This document shows positions 1-14,254 of a stretch of DNA of 64,000 nucleotides, piece by piece. The stretch's first letter is position 1. The number at the start of each line of letters is the position of its first letter. The notes under the pieces are model-generated. The model was given only the letters and a program-made list of their open reading frames with translations, had not been told where the DNA came from and did not search any database. The position numbers were made by a program, and so were the translations under genes. This DNA comes from Mytilus californianus (taxonomy: Eukaryota; Mollusca; Bivalvia; Mytilida; Mytilidae), in the NCBI RefSeq assembly GCF_021869535.1, contig NW_026262735.1:1-64000 (forward strand), read 5' to 3'.

Positions 1-3000
1 TTATGAAGACGAAACACACGTCTGGTGTACTAAATTATAATCCTTGTACCTTTGATAACTATATTTACATTTTTCAGTAAATTATACCATTTTTTTTATA
101 ATTGTATTAGATGGTACCTTAAATCGACCATATTTCATAAATAATTGTATAAAATGTAACAGGAAATCAACAACTGTTTTATTGACAATTTTACTACATT
201 TTTCAGTAAATTTTACCACTTTTTTGATAATTGTATTAGATGATACCTTAAATCGACCATATTTCATAGATAATTGTATTAAATGTAACAGCAAATCAAC
301 AACTGTTTTATTGACAATTTTACCACATATTTAGGTAAATTTTACTACTTTTTTGATAATTGTATTAGATGATATATTTAATTGACCATATTTTATAGAT
401 AATTGTATTAAATATAACAGCAAACCTTGAACTGCCTAATTAGCAAGTTTACAATATTTTTCAGTTCATTTTACCACTTTATGATAATTGTAGTAGATGA
501 TACCTTAAATCGACCATATTTTAAAGATAATTGTATTAAATGTAACAGGAAACATACAACTGCATTTTTGACAATTTTTCTACATTTTCAGTAAATTTTA
601 CCAATTTTTTGATAATTGTAATTGATGTTATCTAAATCGGTCACTTTTTTACGATACCTTCATTAGATTTAGATCTTGCAAGATTTCGCCACTTTTTAAG
701 ATAACGTATTAGGTATTATATTAAATCGATCATATTTTATAGATAATTGTATTAAATGTAACAGCAAATCTACAGTACTTGATTGGCAAGTCTTATGTAG
801 ACGAAACGCACGTCTGGTGTACTAAATTATAATTCTTGTACCTTTGATAACTATTTTTACATTTTTCAGTAAATTATACCACTTTTTTGATGATTGTATT
901 AGATGGTACCTTAAATCGACCATATTTCATAGATAATTGTACAAAATATAACAGCAAATTAACAACTGTTTTATTGACAATTTTTGCTACATTTTTGAGT
1001 AAATTTTATCATTTTTTGATAATTGTATTTGATGTTACCTTAAATCGTTCACTTTTTCAAGATAATGGTATTATATGATACCTTAAATCGACCATATTTT
1101 AAAGATAATTGTATTAAATGTAACAACAAAACTACAACTGCATTATTGACAATTTTACTACATTTTCTAGTAAATGATACCATTTTTTTTTATTGTATTT
1201 GATGCTACCTTAAATTGGTCACTTTTTTACGATACCTGCAAAAGATTAAGATTTTACAAGATTTCGCCACTTTTGAAGATAATGTATTAGATATTATGTT
1301 AGATAGATAGATAATCGTATTAAATATAACAGCAAACCTTGAACTGCCTAATTAACAAGTTTACTATATTTTTCAGTTCATTTTACCACTTTATGATAAT
1401 TGTATTAGATGATACCTTAAATCGACCATATTTTATAGATAAGTGTATTAAATGTAACAGGAAACCTACAACTGCATTTTATCAATTTTCCTACATTTTC
1501 AGTAAAATTTACCAATTTTTTGATAAATGTAATTGATATTATCTAAATCGGTCACTTTTTTACGATACCTTCATTAGATTAAGATCTTACAAGATTTCGC
1601 CACTTTTTAAGATAATGTATTAGGTATTATATTAAATCGATCATATTTTATAGATAATTGTATTAAATGTAACAGCAAATCTACAGTACTTTGATGTTAC
1701 CTTAAATTGGTCACTTTTTTACGATACCTGCATAAGATTAAGATCGACCATATTTTAAAGATAATTGTATTTAATGTAAAAGCAAAACTACAACTGCATT
1801 ATTGACAATTTTACTACATTTTTTAGTAAATGATACCATTTTTTTTTATTGTATTTGATGTAACCTTAAATTGGTCACTTTTTTACGATACCTGCATAAG
1901 ATTAAGATTTTTCAAGATTTCACCACTTTTGAAGATAATGAATTAGATATTATGTTAGATAGATAGATAATCGTATTAAATATAACAGCAAATCTGCAAC
2001 TGCTTTATTGACAATTTTACTACATTTTTCAGTAAATATTACCACTTTTTGATAATTGTATTAGATGATACCTTAAAGCGACCATATTTCATAGATAATT
2101 ATATTAAATGTAACAGCAAATCAACAACTGTTTTATTGACAATTTTACTACATTTTTAGGTAAATTTTACTACTTTTTTGATAATTGTATTAGATGATAC
2201 CTTTAATCGACCATATTTTATAGATAATTGTATTAACTATAACAGCAAACCTTGAACTGCCTAATTAACAAGTTTACTATATTTTTCAGTTCATTTTACC
2301 ACTTTATGATAATTGTATTAGATGATACCTTAAATCGACCATATTTTACAGATAATTGTGTTAAATGTAACAGGAAACCTACAACTGCATTTTTGACAAT
2401 TTTTCTACATTTTCAGTAAATTTTACCAATTTTTTGATAAATGTAATTCATGTTATCTAAATCGGTCACTTTTTTACGATACCTTCATCAGATTTAGATC
2501 TTACAAGATTTCACCACTTTTTAAGATAATGTATTAGGTATTATATTAAATCGATCATATTTTATAGATAATTGTATTAAATGTAACAGCAAATCTACAG
2601 TACTTGATTGGCAAGTGTTATGTAGACGAAACGCACGTCTGGTGTACTAAATTATAATCCTTGTACCTTTGATAACTATTTTTACATTTTTCAGTAAATT
2701 ATACCATTTTTTTTATAATTGTATTAGATGGTACCTTAAATCGACCATATTTTATAAATAATTGTATTAAACGTAACAGCAAATCAACAACTGTTTAATT
2801 GACAATTTTACTACATTTTCTAGTAAATGATACCATTTTTTTTTTATTGTATTTGATGCTACCTTAAATTGGTCACTTTTTTACGATACCTGCAAAAGAT
2901 TAAGATTTTACAAGATTTCGCCACTTTTTAAGATAACGTATTAGGTATTATATTAAATCGATCATATTTTATAGATAATTGTATTAAATGTAACAGCAAA

Positions 3001-6000
3001 TCTACAGTACTTGATTAGCAAGTCTTATGAAGACGAAACGCACGTCTGGTGTACTAATTATAATCCTTGTACCTTTGATAACTATTTTTACACTTTTCAG
3101 TAAATTATACCACTTTTTTGATGATTGTATTAGATGATACCTTAAATCGACCATATTTCATAGATAATTGTATCAAATGTAACAGCAAATCAACAACTGT
3201 TTTATTGACAATATTACTACATTTTTCAGTAAATTTTATCATTTTTTGATAATTGTATTTGATGTTACCTTAAATCGTTCACTTTTTCAAGATAATGATA
3301 TTATATGATACCTTAAATCGACCATATTTTAAAGATAATTGTATTAAATGTAACAGCAAAACTACAACTGCATTTTTGACAATTTTACTACATTTTCTAG
3401 TAAATGATACCAATTTTTTTTTATTGTATTTGATGTAACCTTAGATTGGTCACTTTTTTACGATACGTGCATAAGATTAAGATTTTACTAGATTTTGTCA
3501 CTTTTGAAGATAATGTATTAGATATTATGTTAGATAGATAGATAATCGTATTTAATATAACAGCAAATCTGCAACTGCTTTATTGACAATTTTACTACAT
3601 TTTTCAGTAAATTTTACCACTTTTTTGATAATTGTATTATATGATACCTTAAATCAACCATATTTCATAGCTAATTGTATTAAATGTAACAGCAAATCAA
3701 CAACTGTTTTATTGACAATTTTACTACATTTTTATGTAAATTTTACTACTTTTTTGATAATTGTATTAGATGATACCTTTAATCGGCCATATTTCATAGA
3801 TAATTGTATTAAATATAACAGCAAACCTTGAACTGCCTAATTATTAAGTTTACTATAATTTTCGGTTTATTTTACCACTTTATGATAATTGTATTAGATG
3901 ATACCTTAAATCGACCATATTTTATAGATAATTGTATTAAATGTAACAGGAAACCTACAACTGCATTTTTGACAATTTTTCTACATTTTCAGTAAATTTT
4001 ACCAATTTTTTGATAAATGTAATTGATGTTATCTAAATCGGTCACTTTTTTACGATACCTTCATTAGATTTAGATCTTACAAGATTTCACCACTTTTTAA
4101 GATAATGTATTAGGTATTATATTAAATCGATCATATTTTATAGATAATTGTATTAAATGTAACAGCAAATCTACAGTACTTGATTGGCAAGTGTTATGTA
4201 GACGAAACGCACGTCTGGTGTACTAAATTATAATCCTTGTACCTTTGATAACTATATTTACATTTTTCAGTAAATTATACCATTTTTTTTATAATTGTAT
4301 TAGATGGTACCTTAAATCGACCATATTTCATAAATAATTGTATTAAACGTAGCAGCAAATCAACAACTGTTTAATTGACAATTTTACTACATTTTTTAGT
4401 AAATTCTATCACTTTTTGATAATTGTTTTTGATGTTACCTAAAATCGTTCACTTTTTCAAGATAATGGTATTATATGATACTTAAATCGACTATATTTTA
4501 AAGATAATTGTATTAAATGTAACAGCAAAACTATAACTGCATTATTGACAATTTTACTACATTTTCTAGTAAATGATACCATTTTTTTTTTATTGTATTT
4601 GATGTTACCTTAAATTGGTCACTTTTTTACGATACCTGCATAAGATTTAGATTTTACAAGATTTCGCCACTGTTGAAGATAATGTATAAGATATTATGTT
4701 AGATAGATAGATAATCGTATTAAATATAACAACAAATCTGCAACTGCTTTATTGACAATTTTACTACATTTTTAAGTAATTTTACCACTTTTTTGATAAT
4801 TGTATTAGATGATACCTTAAATCGACCATATTTCATAGATAATTGTATTAAATGTAACAGCAAATCAACAACTGTTTTATTGACAATTTTACTACATTTT
4901 TAGGTAAATTTTACTACTTTTTTGATAATTGTATTAGATGATATCTTTAATTGACCATATTTTATAGATAATTGTATTAAATATAACAGCAAACCTTGAA
5001 CTGCCTAATTAACAAGTTTACTATATTTTTCTGTTCATTTTACCACTTTATGATAATTGTATTAGATGATACCTTAAATCGACCATATTTTAAAGATAAT
5101 TGTATTAAATGTACATACAACTGCATTTTTTACAATTTTTCTACATATTCAGTAAATTTTACCAATTTTTTGATAATTGTAATTGATGTTATCTAAATCG
5201 GTCACTTTTTTACGATACCTTCATTAGATTTAGATCTTGCAAGATTTTGCCACTTTTTAAGATAATGTATTAGTTATTATATTAAATCGATCATATTTTA
5301 TAGATAATTGTATTAAATGTAACAGCAAATCTACAGTACTTGATTGGCAAGTCTTATGTAGACGAAACGCACGTCTGGTGTACTAAATTATAATCCTTGT
5401 ACCTTTGATAACTATTTCTACATTTTTCAGTAAATTATACCACTTTTTTGATGATTGTATTAGATGGTACCTTAAATCGGCCATACTTCATAGATAATTG
5501 TACAAAATATAACAGCAAATTTACAACTGTTTTATTGACAATTTTACTACATTTTTTAGTAAATTTTATCATTTTTGATAATTGTATTTGATGTTACCTT
5601 AAATCGTTCACTTTTTCAAGATAATTGTATTATATGATACCTTAAATTTAGACCATATTTTAAAGATAATTGTATTAAATGTAACAGCAAAACTACAACT
5701 GCATTATTGACAATTTTACTACATTTTCTAGTAAATGATACAATTTTTTTTTATTGTATTTGATGTAACCTTAAATTGGTCACTTTTTTACGATACCTGC
5801 ATAAGATTAAGATTTTACAAAATTTCACCACTTTTGAAGATAATGTATTAGATATTATGTTAGATAGATAGATAATCGTATTAAATATAACATCAAATCT
5901 GCAACTGCTTTATTGACAATTTTACTACATTTTTCAGTAAATTTTACCACTTTTTTGATAATTGTATTAGATGATACCTTAAATCGACCATATTTCATAG

Positions 6001-6353
6001 ATAATTGTATTAAATGTAACAGCAAATCAACAACTGTTTTATTGACAATTTTACTAAATTTTTAGGTAAATTTTACTACTTTTTGATAATTGTATTAGAT
6101 GATACCTTCAATCGACCATATTTTATAGATAATTGTATTAAATATAACAGCAAACCTTGAACTGCCTAATTAACAAGTTTACTATATTTTTCAGTTCATT
6201 TTACCACTTTATGATAATTGTATTAGATGATACCTTAAATCGACCATATTTTAAAGATAATTGTATTAAATGTAACAGGAAACCTACAACTGCATTTTTG
6301 ACAATTTTTCTACACTTTCAGTAAATTTTACCAATTTTTTTATAATTGTAATT
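1..6353 (+). repeat. AT-rich satellite array, forward arm
   Basis: The arm is built from tandem monomers of about 129 bp. Each has the landmarks TTGTATTAGATGATACC, TTAAATCGACCATATTT, ATTGTATTAAATGTAACAG and TTGACAATTTTACTAC in order. Diverged monomer types (for example GATGTTATCTAAATCGGTCAC and TTTTTTACGATACC) alternate in blocks, so the array is a higher-order repeat rather than a simple one. A module containing GACGAAACGCACGTCTGG recurs at about 8, 800, 2625, 3032, 4201 and 5361, so the larger period is irregular, about 1.16 kb over the last two intervals. Short open frames here (such as MNCLINKFTIFF…) are translations of the monomer recurring copy after copy, and no gene is supported. Confidence 0.95.
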
Positions 6354-9300
6354 GCTGTTACATTTAATACAATTATCTGTAAAATAAGATCGATTTAATA
6401 TAATACCTAATACATTATCTTAAAAAGTGGCGAAATCTTGTAATATCTAAATCTAATGAAGGTATCGTAAAAAAGTGACTGATTTAGATAACATCAATTA
6501 CAATTATCAAAATTGGTAAAATTTACTGAAAATGTAGAAAAATTGTCAAAAATGCAGTTGTAGGTTTCCTTTTACATTTAATACAATTATCTTTAAAATA
6601 TGGTCGATTTAAGGTTTCATCTAATACAATTATCATAAAGTGGTAAAATGAACTGAAAAATATAGTAAACTTGTTAATTAGGCAGTTCAAGCTTTGCTGT
6701 TATATTTTATACAATTATCTATAAAATATGGTCGATTAAAGGTATCATCTAATACAATTATCAAAAAAGTAGTAAAATTTACCTAAAAATGTAGTAAAAT
6801 TGTCAATCAAACATTTGTTGATTTGCTGTTATATTTAATACAATTATCCATGAATTATGGTCGATTTAAGGTATCATCTAATACAATTATCAAAAATGTG
6901 GTAAAATTTACTGAAAAATGTAGTAAAATTGTCAATAAAGCAGTTTTAGATTTGCTGTTATATTTAATACGATTATCTATCTATATAACATAATATCTAA
7001 TACATTATCTTCAAAAGTAGCGAAATCTTGTAAAATCTTAAATCTTATGCAGGTATCGTAAAAAAGTGACCAATTTAAGGTAACATCAAATACAATGAAA
7101 AAAAATGGTATCATTTATTAGTAAATGTAGTAAAAGTGTCAATAATGCAGTTGTAGTTTTGCTGTTACATTTAATACAATTATCTTTAAAATATTGTCGA
7201 TTTAAGGTATCATCTAATACAATTATCATAAAGTGGTAAAATGAACTGAAAAATATAGTAAACTTGTTAATTAGGCAGTTCAAGCTTTGCTGTTATATTT
7301 TATACAATTATCTATTAAATATGGTCGATTAAAGGTATCATCTAATACAATTATCAAAAAAGTAGTAACATTTACCTAAAAATGTAGTAAAATTGTCAAT
7401 AAAACAGTTGTTGATTTGCTGTTACATTTAATACAATTATCCATGAATTATGGTCGATTTAAGGTATCATCTAATACAATTATCAAAAATGTGGTAAAAT
7501 TTACTGAAAAATGTAGTAAAATTGTCAATAAAGCAGTTTTAGATTTGCTGTTATATTTAATACGGTTATCTATCTATATAACATAATATCTAATACATTA
7601 TCTTCAAAAGTGGCGAAATCTTGTAAAATCTTAAATCTTATGCAGGTATCGTAAAAAAGTGACCAATTTAAGGTAACATCAAATACAATGAAAAAAAATG
7701 GTATCATTTATTAGTAAATGTAGTAAAAGTGTCAATAATGCAGTTGTAGTTTTGCTGTTACATTTAATACAATTATCTTTAAAATATGGTCGATTTAAGG
7801 TATCATACAATACCATTATCTTGAAAAAGTGAACGATTTAAGGTAACATCAAATAATAATATCATCATCAAAAAGTGATAGAATTTACTAAAAAATGTAG
7901 TAAAATTGTCAATAAAATAGTTGTTGATTTGCTGTTATATTTAATACAAGTATCTATGAAATATGGTCGATTTAAGGTATCATCTAATACAATCATCAAA
8001 AAAGTGGTATAATTTACTGAAAAATGTAAAAATAGTTATCAAAGGTACAAGGATTATAATTTAGTACACCAGACGTGCGTTTCGTCTACATAAGACTTGC
8101 CAATCAAGTACTGTAGATTTGCTGTTACATTTAATACAATTATCTATAAAATATGATCGATTTCATATAATACCTAATACATTATCTTAAAAAGTGGTTA
8201 AATCTTGTAATATCTAAATCTAATGAAGGTATCGTAAAAAAGTGACCGATTTAGATAACATCAATTACAATTATCAAAAAATTGGTAAAATTTACTGAAA
8301 ATGTAGAAAAATTGTCAAAAATGCAGTTGCAGGTTTCCTGTTACATTTAATACAATTATCTTTAAAATATGGTCGATTTAAGGTATCATCTAATACAATT
8401 ATCATAAAGTGGTAAAATGAACTGAAAAATATAGTAAACTTGTTAATTAGGCAGTTCAAGCTTTGCTGTTATATTTTATACAATTATCTATAAAATATGG
8501 TCGATTAAAGGTATCATCTAATACAATTATCAAAAAAGTAGTAAAATTTACCTAAAAATGTAGTAAAATTGTCAATAAAACAGTTGTTGATTTGCTGTTA
8601 CATTTAATACAATTATCCATGAATTATGGTCGATTTAAGGTATCATCTAATACAATTATCAAAAATGTGGTAACATTTACTGAAAAATGTAGTAAAATTG
8701 TCAATAAAGCAGTTTTAGATTTGCTGTTATATTTAATACGATTTTCTATCAATATAACATAATATCTAATACATTATCTTCAAAAGTGGCGAAATCTTGT
8801 AAAATCTTAAATCTTATGCAGGTATCGTAAAAAAGTGACCAATTTAAGGCAACATCAAATACAATGAAAAAAAATGGTATCATTTATTAGTAAATGTAGT
8901 AAAAGTGTCAATAATGCAGTTGTAGTTTTGCTGTTACATTTAATACAATTATCTTTAAAATATTGTCGATTTAAGGTATCATCTAATACAATTATCATAA
9001 AGTGGTAAAATGAACTGAAAAATATAGTAAACTTGTTAATTAGGCAGTTCAAGCTTTGCTGTTATATTTTATACAATTATCTATAAAATATGGTCGATTA
9101 AAGGTATCATCTAATACAATTATCAAAAAAGTAGTAACATTTACCTAAAAATGTAGTAAAATTGTCAATAAAACAGTTGTTGATTTGCTGTTACATTTAA
9201 TACAATTATCCATGAATTATGGTCGATTTAAGGTATCATCTAATACAATTATCAAAAATGTGGTAAAATTTACTGAAAAATGTAGTAAAATTGTCAATAA

Positions 9301-12300
9301 AGCAGTTTTAGATTTGCTGTTATATTTAATACGATTATCTATCTATATAACATAATATCTAATACATTATCTTCAAAAGTGGCGAAATCTTGTAAAATCT
9401 TAAATCTTATGCAGGTATCGTAAAAAAGTGACCAATTTAAGGTAACATCAAATACAATGAAAAAAAATGGTATCATTTATTAGTAAATGTAGTAAAAGTG
9501 TCAATAATGCAGTTGTAGTTTTGCTGTTACATTTAATACAATTATCTTTAAAATATGGTCGATTTAAGGTATCATACAATACCATTATCTTGAAAAAGTG
9601 AACGATTTAAGGTAACATCAAATAAAATTATCATTATCAAAAAGTTATAGAATTTACTAAAAAATGTAGTAAAATTGTCAATAAAATAGTTGTTGATTTG
9701 CTGTTATATTTAATACAAGTATCTATGAAATATGGTCGATTTAAGGTATCATCTAATACAATCATCAAAAAAGTGGTATAATTTACTGAAAAATGTAAAA
9801 ATAGTTATCAAAGGTACAAGGATTATAATTTAGTACACCAGACGTGCGTTTCGTCTACATAAGACTTTCCAATCAAGTACTGTAGATTTGCTGTTACATT
9901 TAATACAGTTATCTATAAAATATGATCGATTTCATATAATACCTAATACATTATCTTAAAAAGTGGTTAAATCTTGTAATATCTAAATCTAATGAAGGTA
10001 TCGTAAAAAAGTGACCGATTTAGATAACATCAATTACAATTATCAAAAAATTGGTAAAATTTACTGAAAATGTAGAAAAATTGTCAAAAATGCAGTTGTA
10101 GGTTTCCTGTTACATTTAATACAATTATCTTTAAAATATGGTCGATTTAAGGTATCATCTAATACAATTATCATAAAGTGGTAAAATGAATTGAAAAATA
10201 TAGTAAACTTGTTAATTAGGCAGTTCAAGCTTTGCTGTTATATTTTATACAATTATCTATAAAATATGGTCGATTAAAGGTATCATCTAATACAATTATC
10301 AAAAAAGTAGTAAAATTTACCTAAAATGTAGTAAAATTGTCAATAAAACAGTTGTTGATTTGCTGTTACATTTAATACAATTATCCATGAATTATGGTCG
10401 ATTTAAGGTATCATCTAATACAATTATCAAAAATGTGGTAACATTTACTGAAAAATGTAGTAAAATTGTCAATAAAGCAGTTTTAGATTTGCTGTTATAT
10501 TTAATATGATTATCTATCTATATAACATAATATCTAATACATTATCTTCAAAAGTGGCGAAATCTTGTAAAATCTTAAATCTTATGCAGGTATCGTAAAA
10601 AAGTGACCAATTTAAGGTAACATCAAATACAATGAAAAAAATGGTATCATTTATTAGTAAATGTAGTAAAAGTGTCAATAATGCAGTTGTAGTTTTGCTG
10701 TTACATTTAATACAATTATCTTTAAAATATTGTCGATTTAAGGTATCATCTAATATAATTATCATAAAGTGGTAAAATGAACTGAAAAATATAGTAAAGT
10801 TGTTAATTAGGCAGTTCAAGCTTTGCTGTTATATTTTATACAATTATCTATAAAATATGGTCGATTAAAGGTATCATCTAATACAATTATCAAAAAAGTA
10901 GTAACATTTACCTAAAAATGTAGTAAAATTGTCAATAAAACAGTTGTTGATTTGCTGTTACATTTAATACAATTATCCATGAATTATGGTCGATTTAAGG
11001 TATCATCTAATACAATTATCAAAAATGTGGTAAAATTTACTGAAAAATGTAGTAAAATTGTCAATAAAGCAGTTTTAGATTTGCTGTTATATTTAATACG
11101 ATTATCTATCTATATAACATAATATCTAATACATTATCTTCAAAAGTGGCGAAATCTTGTAAAATCTTAAATCTTATGCAGGTATCGTAAAAAAGTGACC
11201 AATTTAAGGTAACATCAAATACAATGAAAAAAAATGGTATCATTTATTAGTAAATGTAGTAAAAGTGTCAATAATGCAGTTGTAGTTTTGCTGTTACATT
11301 TAATACAATTATCTTTAAAATATGGTCGATTTAAGGTATCATACAATACCATTATCTTGAAAAAGTGAACGATTTAAGGTAACATCAAATAAAATTATCA
11401 TTATCAAAAAGTGATAGAATTTACTAAAAAATGTAGTAAAATTGTCAATAAAATAGTTGTTGATTTGCTGTTATATTTAATACAAGTATCTATGAAATAT
11501 GGTCGATTTAAGGTATCATCTAATACAATCATCAAAAAAGTGGTATAATTTACTGAAAAATGTAAAAATAGTTATCAAAGGTACAAGGATTATAATTTAG
11601 TACACCAGACGTGCGTTTCGTCTACATAAGACTTGCCAATCAAGTACTGTAGATTTGCTGTTACATTTAATACAGTTATCTATAAAATATGATCGATTTC
11701 ATATAATACCTAATACATTATCTTAAAAAGTGGTTAAATCTTGTAATATCTAAATCTAATGAAGGTATCGTAAAAAAGTGACCGATTTAGATAACATCAA
11801 TTACAATTATCAAAAAATTGGTAAAATTTACTGAAAATGTAGAAAAATTGTCAAAAATGCAGTTGTAGGTTTCCTGTTACATTTAATACAATTATCTTTA
11901 AAATATGGTCGATTTAAGGTATCATCTAATACAATTATCATAAAGTGGTAAAATGAATTGAAAAATATAGTAAACTTGTTAATTAGGCAGTTCAAGCTTT
12001 GCTGTTATATTTTATACAATTATCTATAAAATATGGTCGATTAAAGGTATCATCTAATACAATTATCAAAAAAGTAGTAAAATTTACCTAAAAATGTAGT
12101 AAAACTGTCAATAAAACAGTTGTTGATTTGCTGTTACATTTAATACAATTATCCATGAATTATGGTCGATTTAAGGTATCATCTAATACAATTATCAAAA
12201 ATGTGGTAAAATTTACTGAAAAATGAAGTAAAATTGTCAATAAAGCAGTTTTAGATTTGCTGTTATATTTTAATACGATTATCTATCTATCTAACATAAT

Positions 12301-14250
12301 ATCTAATACATTATCTTCAAAAGTGGCGAAATCTTGTAAAATCTTAAATCTTATGCAGGTATCGTAAAAAAGTGACCAATTTAAGGTAACATCAAATACA
12401 ATGAAAAAAAATGGTATCATTTATTAGTAAATGTAGTAAAAGTGTCAATAATGCAGTTGTAGTTTTGCTGTTACATTTAATACAATTATCTTTATAATAT
12501 GGTCGATTTAAGGTATCATATAATACGATTATCTTGAAAAAGTGAACGATTTAAGGTAACATCAAATAAAATTATCATTATCAAAAAGTGATAGAATTTA
12601 CTAAAAAATGTAGTAAAATTGTCAATAAAATAGTTGTTGATTTGCTGTTATATTTAATACAAGTATCTATGAAATATGGTCTATTTAAGGTATCATCTAA
12701 TACAATCATCAAAAAAGTGGTATAATTTACTGAAAATGTAAAAATAGTTATCAAAGGTACAAGGATTATAATTTAGTACACCAGACGTGCGTTTCGTCTA
12801 CATAAGACTTGCCAATCAAGTACTGTAGATTTGCTGTTACATTTAATACAATTATCTATAAAATATGATCGATTTAATATAATACCTAATACATTATCTT
12901 AAAAAGTGGCGAAATCTTGTTATATCTAAATCTAATGAAGGTATCGTAAAAAAGTGACCGATTTAGATAACATCAATTACAATTATCAAAAAATTGGTAA
13001 AATTTACTGAAAATGTAGAAAAATTGTCAAAAATGCAGTTGTAGGTTTCCTGTTACATTTAATACAATTATCTTTAAAATATGGTCGACTTAAGGTATCA
13101 TCTAATACAATTATCATAAAGTGGTAAAATGAACTGAAAAATATAGTAAACTTGTTAATTAGGCAGTTCAAGCTTTGCTGTTATATTTTATACAATTATC
13201 TATAAAATATGGTCGATTAAAGGTATCATCTAATACAATTATCAAAAAAGTAGTAACATTTACCTAAAAATGTAGTAAAATTGTCAATAAAACAGTTGTT
13301 GATTTGCTGTTACATTTAATACAATTATCCATGAATTATGGTCGATTTAAGGTATCATCTAATACAATTATCAAAAATGTGGAAAAATTTACTGAAAAAT
13401 GTAGCAAAATTGTCAATAAAGCAGTTTTAGATTTGCTGTTATATTTAATACGATTATCTATCTATATAACATAATATCTAATACATTATCTTCAAAAGTG
13501 GCGAAATCTTGTAAAATCTTAAATCTTATGCAGGTATCGTAAAAAAGTGACCAATTTAAGGTAACATCAAATACAATGAAAAAAAATGGTATCATTTATT
13601 AGTAAATGTAGTAAAAGTGTCAATAATGCAGTTGTAGTTTTGCTGTTACATTTAATACAATTATCTTTAAAATATGGTCGATTTAAGGTATCATATAATA
13701 CCATTATCTTGAAAAAGTGAAGATTTAAGGTAACATCAAATAAAATTATCATTATCAAAAAGTGATAGAATTTACTAAAAAATGTAGTAAAATTGTCAAT
13801 AAAACAGTTGTTGATTTGCTGTTACATTTAATACAATTATCCATGAAATATGGTCGATTTAAGGTATCATCTATTACAATTATCAAAAATGTGATAAAAT
13901 TTACTGAAAAATGTAGTAAAATTGTCAATAAAGCAGTTTTAGATTTGCTGTTATATTTAATACGATTATCTATCTAACATAATATCTAATACATTATCTT
14001 CAAAAGTGGCGAAATCTTGTAAAATCTTAATCTTATGCAGGTATCGTTAAAAAGTGACCAATTTAAGGTAACATCAAATACAATTAAAAAAAAATGGTAT
14101 CATTTACTAGAAAATGTAGTAAAATTGTCAATAATGCAGTTGTAGTTTTGCTGTTACATTTAATACAGTTATTTTTAAAATATGGTCGATTTAAGGTATC
14201 ATATAATACCATTATCTTGAAAAAGTGAACGATTTAAGGTAACATCAAAT
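6354..14250 (-). repeat. Same satellite, inverted arm with 1.77-kb higher-order repeat
   Basis: From about 6,354 every monomer reads in reverse complement relative to the first arm. The landmark GACGTGCGTTTCGTC occurs at about 8072, 9841, 11608 and 12784, giving periods of about 1769, 1767 and 1176 bp. Successive 1.77-kb units look nearly identical by eye, far more alike than adjacent monomers, as expected after recent unit-scale amplification or conversion. The short last unit lacks one copy of a ~590-bp sub-block that is doubled in the long units. The array ends at about 14,250, next to a LINE fragment. No gene is supported. Confidence 0.95.
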
Positions 14251-14254
14251 AACA

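Noticed and set aside
82-13977. A dozen open frames of 60-100 codons in the first 14 kb, many nearly identical (MNCLINKFTIFFSSFYHF… and KCSKIVNK… types).
   Set aside because: They are translations of the satellite monomer, recurring at the repeat period and in both arms. Length varies only with local indels, and there is no splice or start context.
1-14250. CRISPR-like array suggested by regular repeats.
   Set aside because: Repeats are contiguous ~129-bp monomers without unique spacers, in a eukaryotic context. It is a satellite.
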